DNA of 64,000 nucleotides from Prochilodus magdalenae (lineage: Eukaryota > Chordata > Actinopteri > Characiformes > Prochilodontidae). This document shows, in pieces, positions 45,415 through 57,330 of the stretch. Positions within the stretch are counted from its first letter, which is position 1; each line of letters begins with the position of its first letter. The notes below the pieces were generated by a model. The model made no database searches. It was not told the DNA's origin and worked only from the letters and a program-made list of their open reading frames with translations. The stretch is taken from the NCBI GenBank assembly GCA_024036415.1, contig JAMWET010001940.1:394501-458500 (forward strand), given 5' to 3'. The translations under genes and the position numbers were made by a program.

Positions 45415-48400
45415 AAGTGAGAGAGAGAAAGAAAGAGAGAGAAAGAAAGAAAGAAAGAGAGAGAGACAGAGAAAGAGAGATAGATAGCGAGATAGAGAGA
45501 GAAAGAGAGAGAGAGAAAGAAAGAAAGAGCGAGAGAGAGAGAGCGCGAGAGAGAGAGTGAGAGAGAGAGAGAGAAAGAGAGAGAGATAGAGAGAGAGCGA
45601 GATAGAGAGAGAAAGAGCGAGAGAGAAAGAAAGAGAGAGCGAGAGAGAGCGAGAGAGAGAGAGAGAGAGAGAGAAAAATAGGAAGATGAGATCAAAAACA
45701 GTGAACGTCGTACGATGAGATCATTTCATGGCCAAGCATGATGAAGCATCGCCTCTGTTCCCCCACGGCCTTCAACATACATTAAGCTACAGTGCTTATA
45801 TCATCATCTCACACACACGCACACATTATCTATGAGTCATAAAGGCATCAATTCTTCTGCATAGTTTCCCCAGCTGACAGGACAGGGGGGCTTTTTCTCT
45901 AATGCAGTCTGGCAGCAGGAAATGAAACGTGGTCTTTCCCTCTCACTGCTGGAACGGCCCTTCAATCCCACCCCCTACATCATATCATATAATTACAGTC
46001 AAACCCAAATATCTGATATTATTAATTAACCAATAAAGTCAATTTCTTCCAATACGTAGATGAATTTGAAATCTTCATACACCTCTAGGATGCCAGATTT
46101 GCGTTTTCATTAGTCCATGTATTGTGAAATATACAAATATCAGCAAATCAGTGCACAAGATCTCTTTGCCAACCGCGCAGATGACATCATGTGCCAGGAA
46201 GTGAGAGTGTGAGAGAATGAAAGAGCATAATGCAAAAGAGGGCAAATGGAGGAGGAATGCCAGAGGAGAGAAAAGGAGGGAGAGGGGATGCAGGAAGTGG
46301 GAAGCAGCTGAATGAAAGAGTAAATGTGTGCCTTACCATTGAACCATGATCACCCAGCACAGGGTCACACACTGTGAGAAGAAACAGGGTTATTCCAGGT
46401 TGCTTCCAAGGAACAAACAGATTCAGTCTAACTGTACTGGGATGGTGATTCGATCTCTCAGTAAAGGCCATAATGGTGCAAACACACACATCACGAATGG
46501 TGATGACCATTAAAATGTATTTAAGACCATCTTATTATTGCTTTACTTTAACAAGTTCTTCACAGTTAGCACATGCAGTGTGTAGTAAAAACAACCAATA
46601 TAATGAATGTAATTCTGCAACAACAAACAGTGTTTCAAACTAATGCTATTCAAATAAGAAGAAATTAAACAGGCAGAGCACTGACCATACACAAGACTTG
46701 GATTAGCCCTCTTCAGCTCCTGTATGATGTCCACCACCATCTCCAGAAAAGACGTGTCTCTGGTGTAACCTGTAGTAAGAGTTACAGCAAATCAGCAAAT
46801 CCCATCATAAAATGAGATTTAGTGTGGAAAACAGAGGGATTATTGAGTTTATCATCAGTATGCAGCCTGACCCTCGCAAACCCACCCTTAAAACTCTACA
46901 AAGTCCAAGAGAGAGTAGGAATGATCCAATACTTTTCCTGAAGCCTTTATAACGGCTTCCTCTCTGAGCAGGAAACCCAGCAACAACTATTACCGAGGCT
47001 TCTGGTATTTAAACACAATATGCAGCCCTCATCCACTTTCAGATTCGCCAGAGAAGACAAGAGAAGAACAGCACTGGCCCAGTGCTGATCCAGAAACGCT
47101 GAAGAAGCACTTCACCAACTGCTATTATATAACAGTTTTTGTTCTAATGTGCCGGCAGGCCACGCCAAATTAAAAGCTGTGCCAAAATACGTATACACCA
47201 CTGGCTTCTATCACCACCACTTTATAAAAGCTATAAAGCTTCTGAGGCCTGGGCTGTTTGGAGAATACAGTCACAGATAAAAGCCCTGCTTGCTTTGCCC
47301 TTTATACTGTGAAGATATTCGTGAGACAGTGCAGGCTCTTGTGTCTTACTACATTAACCTTTAGAAGCTGCAGTGAACACAAGCAATAAGAAAAGCATGG
47401 TATGATTTTATTAATTTCTCACACAGAGCCTCGTGATGCAAGCAGGAAAACTTTTACATCGGATTCGTGTTTGTACATAGAAGAGATGATATACTATGGT
47501 TTACATCTGATTAGGTTATAACAAGGTTACTGTTGAGTATGCAGTTTGGTTTGTCCCTTGCTTCTTAGCAAGCAAAGACGATTATGTATTAAATCTATAA
47601 CTACATAAGTAATATATTATGTTTATTTATTGATTGATTGATTTTTTGGGGCGGGTTTAGGACTTTAATACAAGCCTCTTAATCCAATACACATTTTCAG
47701 GTACACCATATTTTGGCTTTATTGAGAAAGGCATCATTCAGCGATACCACTGTATTGAATTCAAACTGAATTATGGATTTTGCAAGGTACTTACAATTTA
47801 ATAGCATCAATGTACATCAAATGTACAACAAAACATAGAAACAACTATTGTGGATTTCTAATGGTTGAAGTTTGAAACATCAAGCTAACGATGTGGTTGG
47901 TGTGGTTAAGTGGATGAGACCACTACCCACCAGGGAGCTACCACACCATTGGGGAGAGGTGGGTTTGATTCCCAGTCTGGGTTACTATGCTGTGCTACAC
48001 CAATAAGAGTCCTTGGGCATGACTCTTAACACTGCTTTGGCCTACCTGTAGTAAGTATACCCTTATAAGTGGCTCTGGATAAGAGCTAGAACGCATCACT
48101 TATGCTGCGTTCACTATGTGAGCACTGATACTGTTACTGTGATGTTTTGTGTGGTAATATTGTAATAATACATAGAAACCAATATACTATTATATGAATT
48201 GCAAATACAAATTAAACTTTTGTTACTCAAATAATAAAATAAGCTGGAATAAAGAAGAAACAATTACATCGTCAGGTCAAGGTCACTGTGCTCGTAAACA
48301 ACACAAAGTTCCTGCAGGGAGATCATGTGCAGTTGGAAAAAAAGGTCATAAATCACAATAATAATTTTGTATTGATTAGACTTTGGTGATTTCCAGCCCT

Positions 48401-51400
48401 AGCATGAGGCAGCAGATATACAACAGTAGAACAGATAGATAGAGATAAAGTTGATATTGCATTGTTTTTTTAAATAGAGCAGCAACAGAAACCTTGCCAC
48501 AGCCAGCAGCAATGTAAAGCTGACTGCAGCGGTAAAGGAAAAGGTTTGTTTGTTGCCTGTGGTGGGTTTTACACTGAATGTTTTTCATTAAAATTGTGGT
48601 AGTTGTAGTTGAGGTCCAGGTGCATAAGATCATGTATATTAGCTCCAATAGAAACACACAATTAGAAGCAACCGTGTGTATTGAAAACACTTCCAGATAA
48701 CCATCAGACCGGCAGAAATGGCATCATAATAGCAATTGCTATCCTGCTAGGAGATGCAGAACCACAGTTCTTAAACGGGACCACACAAAGACAACATTAG
48801 TGTTAGATAATAAGGCAATGACTTATATAGTCCTAACTGCCATTACACAACAAAAGCAGTACAAATTAAAGGTGGCAGGTCATAGCTTTTCCAATCACTG
48901 TTAGCCATGTTAGCGTTTTCTATTGGGTTTTTAATATTATTATATTATATTAATATTTTAACGTTTTCTATTATTGTATCGTCCCTTCCTCAATTTATAT
49001 ATATTGTCTGCAGCAATTATTTTAACGCCTAAAATCCCAGACCCATTTTCTCCTCAGAATATTAAGTACAGGTCACTTGGAGAACTCCATGAGTGTAAGT
49101 GAAGGATGGAGCGGTTTAATGAACTCTCCAGGCTTTTTAAGACTTAGGGACACATACATCACCATGAACTCTAGTGGGTTAATACAGATACATCATTTTA
49201 GCGTTCAGTAGCTAATACAAGGTCAAAATGTGTGATTTAAATAAGTTGATTCCTCCTTAACAGGAAACACGTTTCTTTTATTTCTATCTATTTATATACA
49301 TTTCCTGAATTTAACATGCTGGGGGAAAAAACAAAACATACAATATAACGTGCCATAACTCCACCCACTCTCCTCCGCATATGTTAGAGTCAAGTAAACA
49401 GTAATTGTGCATTAAAATGTGCAGACATGTGTTCACACATGTTCACTTAGAAAAGCCAAAAAATAAAACATTATGTCATCTGAATGTCCAAACATTTGCT
49501 GAAAAGTATGAAAAATAGTATGAAAGTGCAAACTGGACAACGCTTCATTTTTCAGACTTTGAAATGAGCAAGACAGGAATGCTTAACAGATGGCCGAACA
49601 GCAGAAGTGATTGGTACTCTGACGCCAAATGAAAACTAGTTAATGTATAGTATAATATAGTAACTGAGTTCATGTGAACAGAATGTGGATGACCATGGCT
49701 GTGTCTGTGTGTCCTCATGTCCTCTGTGACCCTTGTGATAACCTTAGTTAGCTGGAGCCCACACCAAAGACTGGACCTGAACAAAATTAGCATAAGATAA
49801 CTGACAGAGTTGAAATGGGTAAGCAAGGCAGCTAGATGATCAACCTTGTAGCTTTAAATTGACCCAGTGAGGTCACATATGTGTATAATGTGTGCGTTTC
49901 ATTCCATAAGAGTACACTCTGTTTCTACATCAATGCAAATGAAATGTCTCCAAAATTACAGCTTGCTCAGATCCTCCTTATTATCAAACCAGACCATCAT
50001 TTTTTCATTACAGACTCTATGTCTATTAAGAAGCATGACTTCATCCACAGACAGAGAGCTTAGGAATACTAACGAATGTCTTGCAACTGCCAGCTAGAAC
50101 TAGAAGCTAGAAGTCTCAGTGTTGCTCTTGCCAGATTTGGCAATTTAAAGTGAAGTGTTTGAGGGTGAGTGAAACTAGCTTGTTTCTATGACTTCGGCAA
50201 GTTTCCTTTAAACTGCTGATTAATTCACTTGTATTTCACCCAATTTCACCCTAGAAGAGTGTATGTTAAAGTGAGCCTACGTGACTCATCAAATGGCATC
50301 TTCTCTAGAGTGTTAATGGTTAGCTAAAGCACTATCCAATTGTCACACCATGAATGAGGTACACAATGTACTTGTGTTTTCTCAAAGCAAGTGAGAAAAG
50401 ACAAAAGGCAGTAAATGATAACACAAAATTCACAATCTAAACTGGACTGGAATGCGGAGGTTAACCCCATTTTACTCATTAAACAGGTTGTGAAAAAAAA
50501 AAAAAGCGTGCCATTCTAAAACAGGGGTTCAGTCATGTGCAATAGTTCTTCCTAACTGCTGTGGTGACGGGCACTCTTCATGCTGCTGTTCTTTAACCAA
50601 TGTAGTAAGTAGTACACATGTGACCAAGATTCATTTCTCCAATACGCCAAAGATACCCCGATGATGCTCTGCTCCAGCCAAATATTCCACTATGCAAGCA
50701 AACTATCTTCATTGTGGTCATGTGTTGCTCCAAACAATTAAATAATAGAAGGAAAAAGAATAAAGTGACCTACATGGCAGAAACAGTACATTAAAGTGGG
50801 TCCAATGTGGAAACAATATGCACAACCTCAGCTTTTCAGGCTCTCATGTGCCTCATCTTACAGTGCTTATTATTATTCAGTCAAATTTGCACACACCAGC
50901 TATGAATGCAATAAAAATGAAAGTGACTAAAGATCTGAAGAATATGACCAGGTCCTGGGATGGGTGTGATTGGCTCACGATGATGATAGCCATGTAGCTG
51001 CACCCCTGCCCTCCAGTACAGCACACTGATTTTGCTGTATACTGGATATTGGATCTATAAGAGTAGCATGTAGTATACAGTATGTACTAGTGCAATGTGT
51101 ATTATAGTAATTATAGTAATATGCCATTTTAAATGCACCCTTAATCTTAAAATTGAAATGAAAGGTATAACCTCTACCCCACTCAACTACTGTTTAGACA
51201 GTTTATAAGACAACTGATATCATGTTGGCTAAATTATGCAAACAATTTAGAAAATACGGTGGGACCACCTTTTAAAGCAAACTGGCCACCAGTAGACATC
51301 CTGTTAGCACGATGTTACCAGAGTTATTAAAAGGGAAGAGCCTTTCATTGACAGCTGGGTTGGGGACCTTTGATTGATTGACAAGGGTAAAACATTCACA

Positions 51401-51580
51401 CATTCACACTTTCACACACACACTTGCCTTGGAATTCCTGCAGTGTGCTGGCTTAGTGAGGTGCTGACTTCGCTGTGCTGGTATAGGTTGGAAGATAAGA
51501 GCTTAGGCAGAACAGAAGGTTTTTATATTAATGCTGACTTCAGGCTTCCCTTCTGTGTATGTGTGCACGAAAAGGCAGGG

Positions 51581-51675
<95 letters not shown>

Positions 51676-54320
51676 AACACTCAAAAACACACACACATAC
51701 ACAAACACACACACATTTGAGTGAATAAAAAACATAAATAATAAATAAAAAACAGAAGTGAAACTAATCAATGCCTGAAAAAGGAGCTCAATTTTTTTGG
51801 AAAATGGCAAGGACCCAAGCCTGCACCTCATAAACTCTTTCAAAGTGAATTCCCAGTGATGCTATATATTTCATACATGTAGTTTAGAGTGAGAATCGCT
51901 GAGCGGTGTGTAAGAAAAACAGCCTCACACATGCTCTACAGTGGTATTTCCTTGGAGACCACTATTGTTTGCCAAGGTCACTCTGCTCTTTCCTCACGTT
52001 CCCGTCTGCCATGCATCCCTCCATACTTCACACCTGCAGAGTCCTGGTGCGTCACAATGAAAGCCAGTCTACTAAAGCTGCCAACAGGAAGCAGTGCATT
52101 TCTCCAGGGTAATACTACACACAAGCCATCACCTTAATATCTACTTGCTTAATACCTGATGACATTTGATGACATGTAAAAAGATTAAGGCTGGGTTTCA
52201 AAATGCAGCACTTTAAGTGTTCCGACCCATGTACTTCCATAGCACCAAATATCAGAAACGTATGTCATTCAATAGCAAGTTTTAATACCGTAGTCTGTCA
52301 TTTTTTGAGTTAGTGAATGAGATACACAGCACAGGCACATGGAAAACACAGAATTTCTACTCTCTTTTCTCTCTTTCACTAGTACTCAACATTGGGATCT
52401 GGAACAGTGTGCTTGTAAATAGCTTTTTGATTGGATGTACAGTTTCCCAGTACCAGCGCATTTAACCCCTTTAAGAATTAATGGTGTGGAAAAGAACGAA
52501 TGGTGTGGCACAAGCCCGTCTACTATACTACGTTCTACTATACTTCTGCTCGACCAACAGACACCTTTTCACATACACTTTCCCAAGGCAGAGTCCAGAG
52601 CAGGAATTCAATGTTGGTCTGACCCCAATAATATTTGCCTGTAGGGCCGCCAAGCCGCAGATTTGTGGCAGCAGTTACACGTGTGCAGTAGGACAGCGTG
52701 ACTGTGTTGTCTACATATGCAAAGACATCGGCTGTTTGTGTCGCCATGCATACTACCATGCAGAAAGGGATATTTCTGCCAAATTATGGGCGATGTTGCA
52801 CATTTGTTCTAGCCAAAAAAATTTAACATCAGCGCAACACAAATTTATCACAAGTTTAACCTCATAAACTATTAAAGTGTTATCAGCCTCAGTCACTAAG
52901 CTTCAACGCATACACTGGCACTGGCTTGATACTCCTGGTTGAACTTGTAGCTCTGCAGACAGACCATTCTCATCTGACCTGCACTCTCCCATAATGTCAC
53001 ATTAATTCTTGACCTTACCAAACCCTATTGTTTCCTTTACCCAACAGCCACCGAACTGCACATGCTCACTCATGGCAGGCCCCCAAAGTCTAATCCACAG
53101 CCATACTTGCCTGCACTCCTCTATGTGTTGTTTATTCATTCCTTTGTTTCCCCAATAGCTTCCTAGTCATTTTAGCAACACCTTAGCAACTGGATAGCAA
53201 CAAGCTTAAGCTGTGCAACCACTTTCTTCTGTAAACACACTTTTCTAGTTTCTAATGTCAGACACCACACAGACCAACGTATGACCAAATTGTTCACCCC
53301 TCCTCTTTACACTATTAGATACAAACATGTGTCCATGTATTCTTAGGACAGAAATAATAAGTGTCCTTGGCTTTTCTACAAATTCCTTACAGGTACAAAT
53401 GGTGTTTTGTCTTGGGTATTAGCAGGGAGAATAAGGTCACAAATCGAGCTCCCTATACACGTTTCCCATCCTTCCTCTTTTCCCTCCCTTGTTCCTTTCT
53501 TCTCCCCTCTCTTTTTGTCATCTCAAGGTGATAAGGAGGAGAGTTCATCCATTAGAACACAATACGCACAGGGGGCATACACATGCACGCGCACTCAAAC
53601 CAGCAATGGTCCGGAACGTCTGGGGCACTGTCTCCCCTGAGTGAGAGTGAGTGTGTGCATGTGTGTACGCTTAACCTTCTGCTAAACAACCACCCGTCCT
53701 CTACAACAGCCCTGATACAGTGCTGAAAGTATAGTGAGAACGTGAGATGTGTCATTTGCTGCTTTAGGAGCTGTTAGGCTAATGTAGCTACCATGTAAAG
53801 GAAGCTTAAACTTCAATAACATCAATGAATGCCCATCATAAGACGTGTGTTGAGCTTAAGTAACCTCAAGTAGACTTGTGTCAGTGGTTTCCAATACTGC
53901 TTCTACATACTAATTATTTTGCTATATAATATACTGTACCATATATACACACACACTATACAATATACTATACTACATACTACAATATAATATATTTATT
54001 ATCCATTATTATAAATAATAGTGCCTCATATGGGTAATGCAAGTTGTTTGCCTTTACCAAAACCATCTACTACTACCTTAAGTGAATGCCTGTACCATTA
54101 TGATTTTTATTAACTTGGGAATTCACAGCCAATAGCCAACACAAAGCAGCATGGCTGATGCCGTTTGAGGTGTTGGGTTGACATGTTGCACAGCCCAAAC
54201 CAGGCCCTTGCCCACCTGTGAGGACGTAGTCATAGTGATTGACGTTGTTGAGCTTGATCCCCTCATACAGCACATGGAGCTCATCTGCCGTCAGCACCTG
54301 GCCCTTCCAATGCGCATAAC
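41801..54320 (-). CDS. pdxk: pyridoxal kinase, 9 exons, N terminus missing
   Basis: The enzyme phosphorylates pyridoxal, pyridoxine and pyridoxamine with ATP to make pyridoxal 5'-phosphate and related vitamers in the cytosol. Minus-strand exons at 54320-54216, 46769-46686, 46371-46337, 45303-45218, 43731-43686, 43595-43484, 42878-42742, 42600-42534 and 41913-41801 have GT/AG borders and fully consistent phases. They give about 260 codons, from human residue ~48 (NHTG|YAHWKG) to the ATVL stop. Ribokinase-family signatures are present: [16 protein letters not shown] and the anion-hole and catalytic block VGTGDLFAA. The first ~48 codons (the MEEECRVLSIQSH and VLGFEIDAVNSV exons of human) were looked for between 54.3 and 64 kb and not found; they are probably upstream of the window. 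The lid segment reads GDHGSMYV, four residues shorter than human GDKWDGEGSMYV. Confidence 0.96.
41940..42332 (+). mobile_element. Tc1-like remnant in the last PDXK intron
   Basis: It shares GGAATCAACT...GGAATGAA...GGTGGG with T1 and ends CTTCCTTCTGGGTGCATTCT then TTTGATGATGAGTGTATA, the family right terminus. The middle of the transposase is missing. It sits just upstream of the terminal PDXK exon. Confidence 0.7.
42534..42600 (-). CDS. pdxk: PDXK exon (ACEKTFS segment)
   Basis: A 67-nt exon from acceptor CTTCATCAG to donor CATG|GTAAGG. It reads [18 protein letters not shown], then SYAH, matching human ACEKTVSTLHHVLQRTI. Confidence 0.95.
42742..42878 (-). CDS. pdxk: PDXK exon (GTGD catalytic block)
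   Basis: A 137-nt exon from acceptor CCCATAG to donor AAG|GTACCA. It reads [15 protein letters not shown], then [18 protein letters not shown] and [16 protein letters not shown] contains the anion-hole glycines and the catalytic base Asp of pyridoxal kinases. Confidence 0.96.
43484..43595 (-). CDS. pdxk: PDXK exon (VVITSSD motif)
   Basis: A 112-nt exon from acceptor CCTCCAG to donor ATTG|GTTTGT. It reads [18 protein letters not shown], then [17 protein letters not shown] and RI. The TSS and D around VVITSSD correspond to the ATP-site region of the family. Confidence 0.95.
43686..43731 (-). CDS. pdxk: PDXK exon (LLTGKN segment)
   Basis: A 46-nt exon from acceptor TTTTTTTAG to donor GAG|GTAAGA. 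It reads [15 protein letters not shown], following the Glu codon split with the previous exon, as in human ELLSGRKIHSQEEAL. Confidence 0.94.
45218..45303 (-). CDS. pdxk: PDXK exon (ITPNQFEAE motif)
   Basis: An 86-nt exon from acceptor TTCCTCTAG to donor GCCGA|GTAAGT. It reads [18 protein letters not shown], then [10 protein letters not shown]. The acceptor is immediately preceded in the transcript by a pyrimidine-only repeat of about 360 nt. Confidence 0.96.
45312..45673. repeat. long interrupted (GA)n tract
   Basis: About 360 bp almost entirely A and G on the plus strand (GAGA runs with interspersed GAAA, GACA, GATA and GCGA). In the PDXK transcript this is a pyrimidine tract ending 8 nt before the exon at 45303. 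The interruptions and period-like segments suggest repeated local duplication. Confidence 0.95.
46337..46371 (-). CDS. pdxk: PDXK 35-nt micro-exon (lid loop)
   Basis: A 35-nt exon from acceptor CTCACAG to donor ATG|GTAAGG. With its neighbours it reads [12 protein letters not shown]. In human the same stretch is CDPVLGDKWDGEGSM, so this copy is 12 nt shorter, and the loop resembles the GDxG form of plant and bacterial kinases. The reading frame is kept. Confidence 0.93.
46686..46769 (-). CDS. pdxk: PDXK exon (YTRD segment)
   Basis: An 84-nt exon from acceptor ACTACAG to donor TATG|GTCAGT. It reads [18 protein letters not shown], then KRANPSLVY. It is separated from the preceding exon by a ~7.4 kb intron. 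Confidence 0.96.
47894..48095 (+). repeat. tRNA-derived SINE
   Basis: The 5' part resembles a tRNA: GTGGTTAAGTGGA corresponds to an A box, and GGTTTGATTCC at about 47962-47972 to a B box of an RNA polymerase III promoter. The 3' part ends AAGTGGCTCTGGATAAGAGC, close to the common fish SINE tail (AAGTCGCTCTGGATAAGAGC). It lies in the large PDXK intron. Confidence 0.7.
51582..51714. repeat. (CA)n microsatellite with CACATA array
   Basis: About 60 bp of perfect CA followed by ACATAC units and more CA, in the large PDXK intron. Confidence 0.95.
54216..54320 (-). CDS. pdxk: PDXK exon (YAHWKG segment)
   Basis: A 105-nt exon from acceptor TCACCCAG to donor ACAG|GTGGGC. It reads [18 protein letters not shown], then [16 protein letters not shown]. 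It is the third coding exon by comparison with human and the most 5' one visible here. Confidence 0.96.
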
Positions 54321-56130
54321 CTGGGTGACAGAAAGGTCAGAGGGTGAGGTGAGAAAGTGACCATGTGAAAGCACTTAAAGATACAATACATCAATAGTGA
54401 CACATAGTAAAACTACTATAACACAAAACAGGCATAAAACTAAACAGCAAGTAAAATGATCTCAAAGCAGGTCATCTGAAATTACAGGTAATGCATGTAC
54501 TGCTTTAATTAGGCACTTTAACTATTGTAATTTTATTGTTATAACTATATGAGTGTCTGTGACAAACACACAGTTAGGAGCTGCAATCACAGAACAGATC
54601 TAAACCCTTCTACTAACTACATTAACAGGCAAACTTGGGTATTAATGGCACTACATTAGACTTCAGCACAAAACTAAAAAGTCATCGTACCAAAAAATAA
54701 AAAACACTTTACTTTTGTTGCTATGCCAAAATATTACTTTAATCTCTGCAGTGCACTGTATAATAAATTTAACACAGCCAAAGAAAGTCACAGGCTGCTC
54801 TTTGTGTACCCTGATACACTATATATAAAATACAGACTGATAAATACATAGAACAGTATTACATTTCAGGAACTGAAGCAATAACAACAACAACAAAAAC
54901 AAAAAAAGAAGAAAAGGAAACGGATATATACTTTTCAAAAAATCAATAAGACGTATAATTTGACCAGGGGTATTCCAGTCAAACCATCACATACTACTGT
55001 TTAGACTCAAGTGCTGCGAACCACCACTAAAAGCTCTGTGCAGTGATCCAGTGCAACCATGTGCTCAATCTGGACCAGTCACAGTCCAGTCCAGTCTCAG
55101 GGCAAGTAACATGCTGATTAACGTCTCTGTTAAAAAACACATTATTTACCTTTAAAGCATCTTTTGTATTTAAAGTATTTAAAGTACACTGCAGGTATAC
55201 TAAGGTATACTTTCATGACAGAACAGTGGAAGACAGAAGAACCAGATGGCTCATCTTTATTACAATTTAAATGACTTTAGCAGACCTTTTGCCTTTTAGG
55301 GTCAAAATTTCTCCAAAACCAAAAGAGCTACTTTCAACCATTTTCTACTATAACTGTTTCAGTGGTTGAAGTGCTTGGTGCATCGCCAATGCACATGCTC
55401 TAGAAACAGAGTAAAGTAACTAAATGGGTTCATTTTCATCATTCAAAATCGGTCTGTCCCAACTTCTACTCCTGAGGACGATGACTCAGTCCTTGCTGGC
55501 CCATTTCCACTCCAGCATACTGTTGCCACCCAAAGAAAAAGATGTATCTCAATTTTTGTCGACTTATGCAACATTTGAACACAGCGGCTGCTGTTTACAC
55601 TCTGCAAAAACACTTCATGATGAAGGAACCAACAGAAATGGCCCAAAACTGCTAGTCCAAACAAATCTGGTTCCATAGACTTCCATTTGAAACAATTATA
55701 TTTAAATTTAATCACCTCTTCGGTACATTGGCCATTTTGGAGAGGTTTTTGTTAGACAGCAGTTTACTGAATAGTACTAGCGTATTTGGGTGAACTGCTC
55801 CTTTGAGTGATTGCTAAGGGGGAGCCGGTTTGTTGAGCTCATTGATGTGAAAACTACAGTTTAAAAAAGAAAACATAAGTTGATGGAGGCCTCTGGCTAC
55901 AATGACACTGACACCAGCACACACACGCACAGACACCCACACAGCCTGTGCATTGACGCAGTGCATGGAGCTTCATTGCTTCGTCAGAGGCGGTTACTGT
56001 TGCCGTGGGAGGCCGTGATGTCACAATTCAGGTGAATCACCAAGCTGGTCACATGGTGTAGTGCTTGTTGCTAAGTAACAGGACAGAAGAAAGCCTGAGG
56101 GGCTGAGAGAGAAGAGTTGCCACTGCCTTT

Positions 56131-56136
56131 GTGTGT

Positions 56137-56182
<46 letters not shown>
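56131..56182. repeat. (GT)n microsatellite
   Basis: GT repeated over about 40 bp with one early interruption. Confidence 0.95.
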
Positions 56183-56186
<4 letters not shown>

Positions 56187-56739
56187 ATATGTGTAAGATT
56201 GTGCGCAAAGGGGATTCTTTGTGATAAGACCTTCTGTCGCCATTGCATTCTCCTGCAGCATCGTGTCTGCTGTAACATCCACAAGCTCTAATCCTCACAT
56301 GCCATCCCATACAGGGAGGCAGCTGACATAATACTTAACACTGAGCCACAATCGCGAACACACCTGCAAATACAGGCGATACATGTGTCCATGCCTGATG
56401 AGGCAGCAGTAACAGCACTGACTGTACATGCTGTTTTTACCCACAAGGCTTCACAGTCTCTACTTGTACTGTAATTATTTATGTTAATTGTTCTCCTGTA
56501 TCTTCTGAGGAGAAACATTTCAACAGTGGACAGTATATCCATGTCCTGGGGAACATTTCAGATTTCTCAGAGAGATAAAAAAACTTAAGCCTAAAATTAG
56601 GACTAAGGCAACCAAGCCCTTTACCTTCTCTTCTAGTGAGCAGGTCATCTGGCTCAAGCTGAGAAATCCTGCTATTTAACCCTTAGTGTCTGGATATACT
56701 ATCCACAGCACTGCATTTCTGATAAACATATATATATCT

Positions 56740-57330
56740 TAAAGGAGCAGTATGTAAGATGACACAACCTGTCAAATTCATATCCCAAACAATAGGGGGT
56801 AACACACCACTACAAAATTGTGGTGTCCACCCCTATCGTAAAACACGAACAGTTGTTATCGTAACAGTTGTTTACTTACTATTTATTAAACTTTATGCCT
56901 TTACTCTGCAAAAGCAGCAACAAAGTTTTATTTATTTCATTTTTTTTGTTCGCTGCCAATTGTTGTCAACGGTTCATTGCCAAGAGCTTCAGTCATCACT
57001 TTTTCAGGGCTGTCCTTAAATGATCTAAGCAGCAGCAGAACCTTCAATACGACTGACGTTAGAATAAGCCATCTGGGCAGTAATGTTGCCTCTTCATTCT
57101 CTCATGTTGGACTAATTCAACTCGATGCTATAGTGGCTCACCATCATCTCTACAGGTACAAAGGTGTATTACAAGACAGGACAGACCAGAGCCAACTGGT
57201 TACAACCTCCTCATCTAAATTCCAAGTAATAAGAGAATCTATGGAACCTTTATTATGAATTTCTATTTGCTAACCTTTTCATATTGGAGAAAAAAATTGC
57301 CAGTACTGTTGCACAGTCAACATTTTTCTG
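56740..57330. repeat. possible MITE in the PDXK upstream region
   Basis: It begins with TTAAAGGAGCAGTATGTAAG, a start I associate with common fish MITEs. No clear right terminus or target duplication was found, so the right limit is a guess. Confidence 0.25.

Larger units (their letters stand above)
46770..54215 (-). other. pdxk: large PDXK intron
   Basis: About 7.4 kb between the YTRD exon and the YAHWKG exon. It holds a SINE (47894-48095), a CA microsatellite (51582-51714) and an unexplained plus-strand open frame (52481-52867). No PDXK exon is missing here, because the flanking exons are adjacent in the protein and their phases fit. Confidence 0.85.

Noticed and set aside
45252..45695. 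A 147-codon Ser/Leu-rich minus-strand frame
   Set aside because: It is the translation of the (GA)n tract. Only 45218-45303 is coding, in another frame, as a PDXK exon.
51374..51843. His/Thr- and Cys/Val-repeat frames on both strands
   Set aside because: Pure microsatellite translation of the CA tract.
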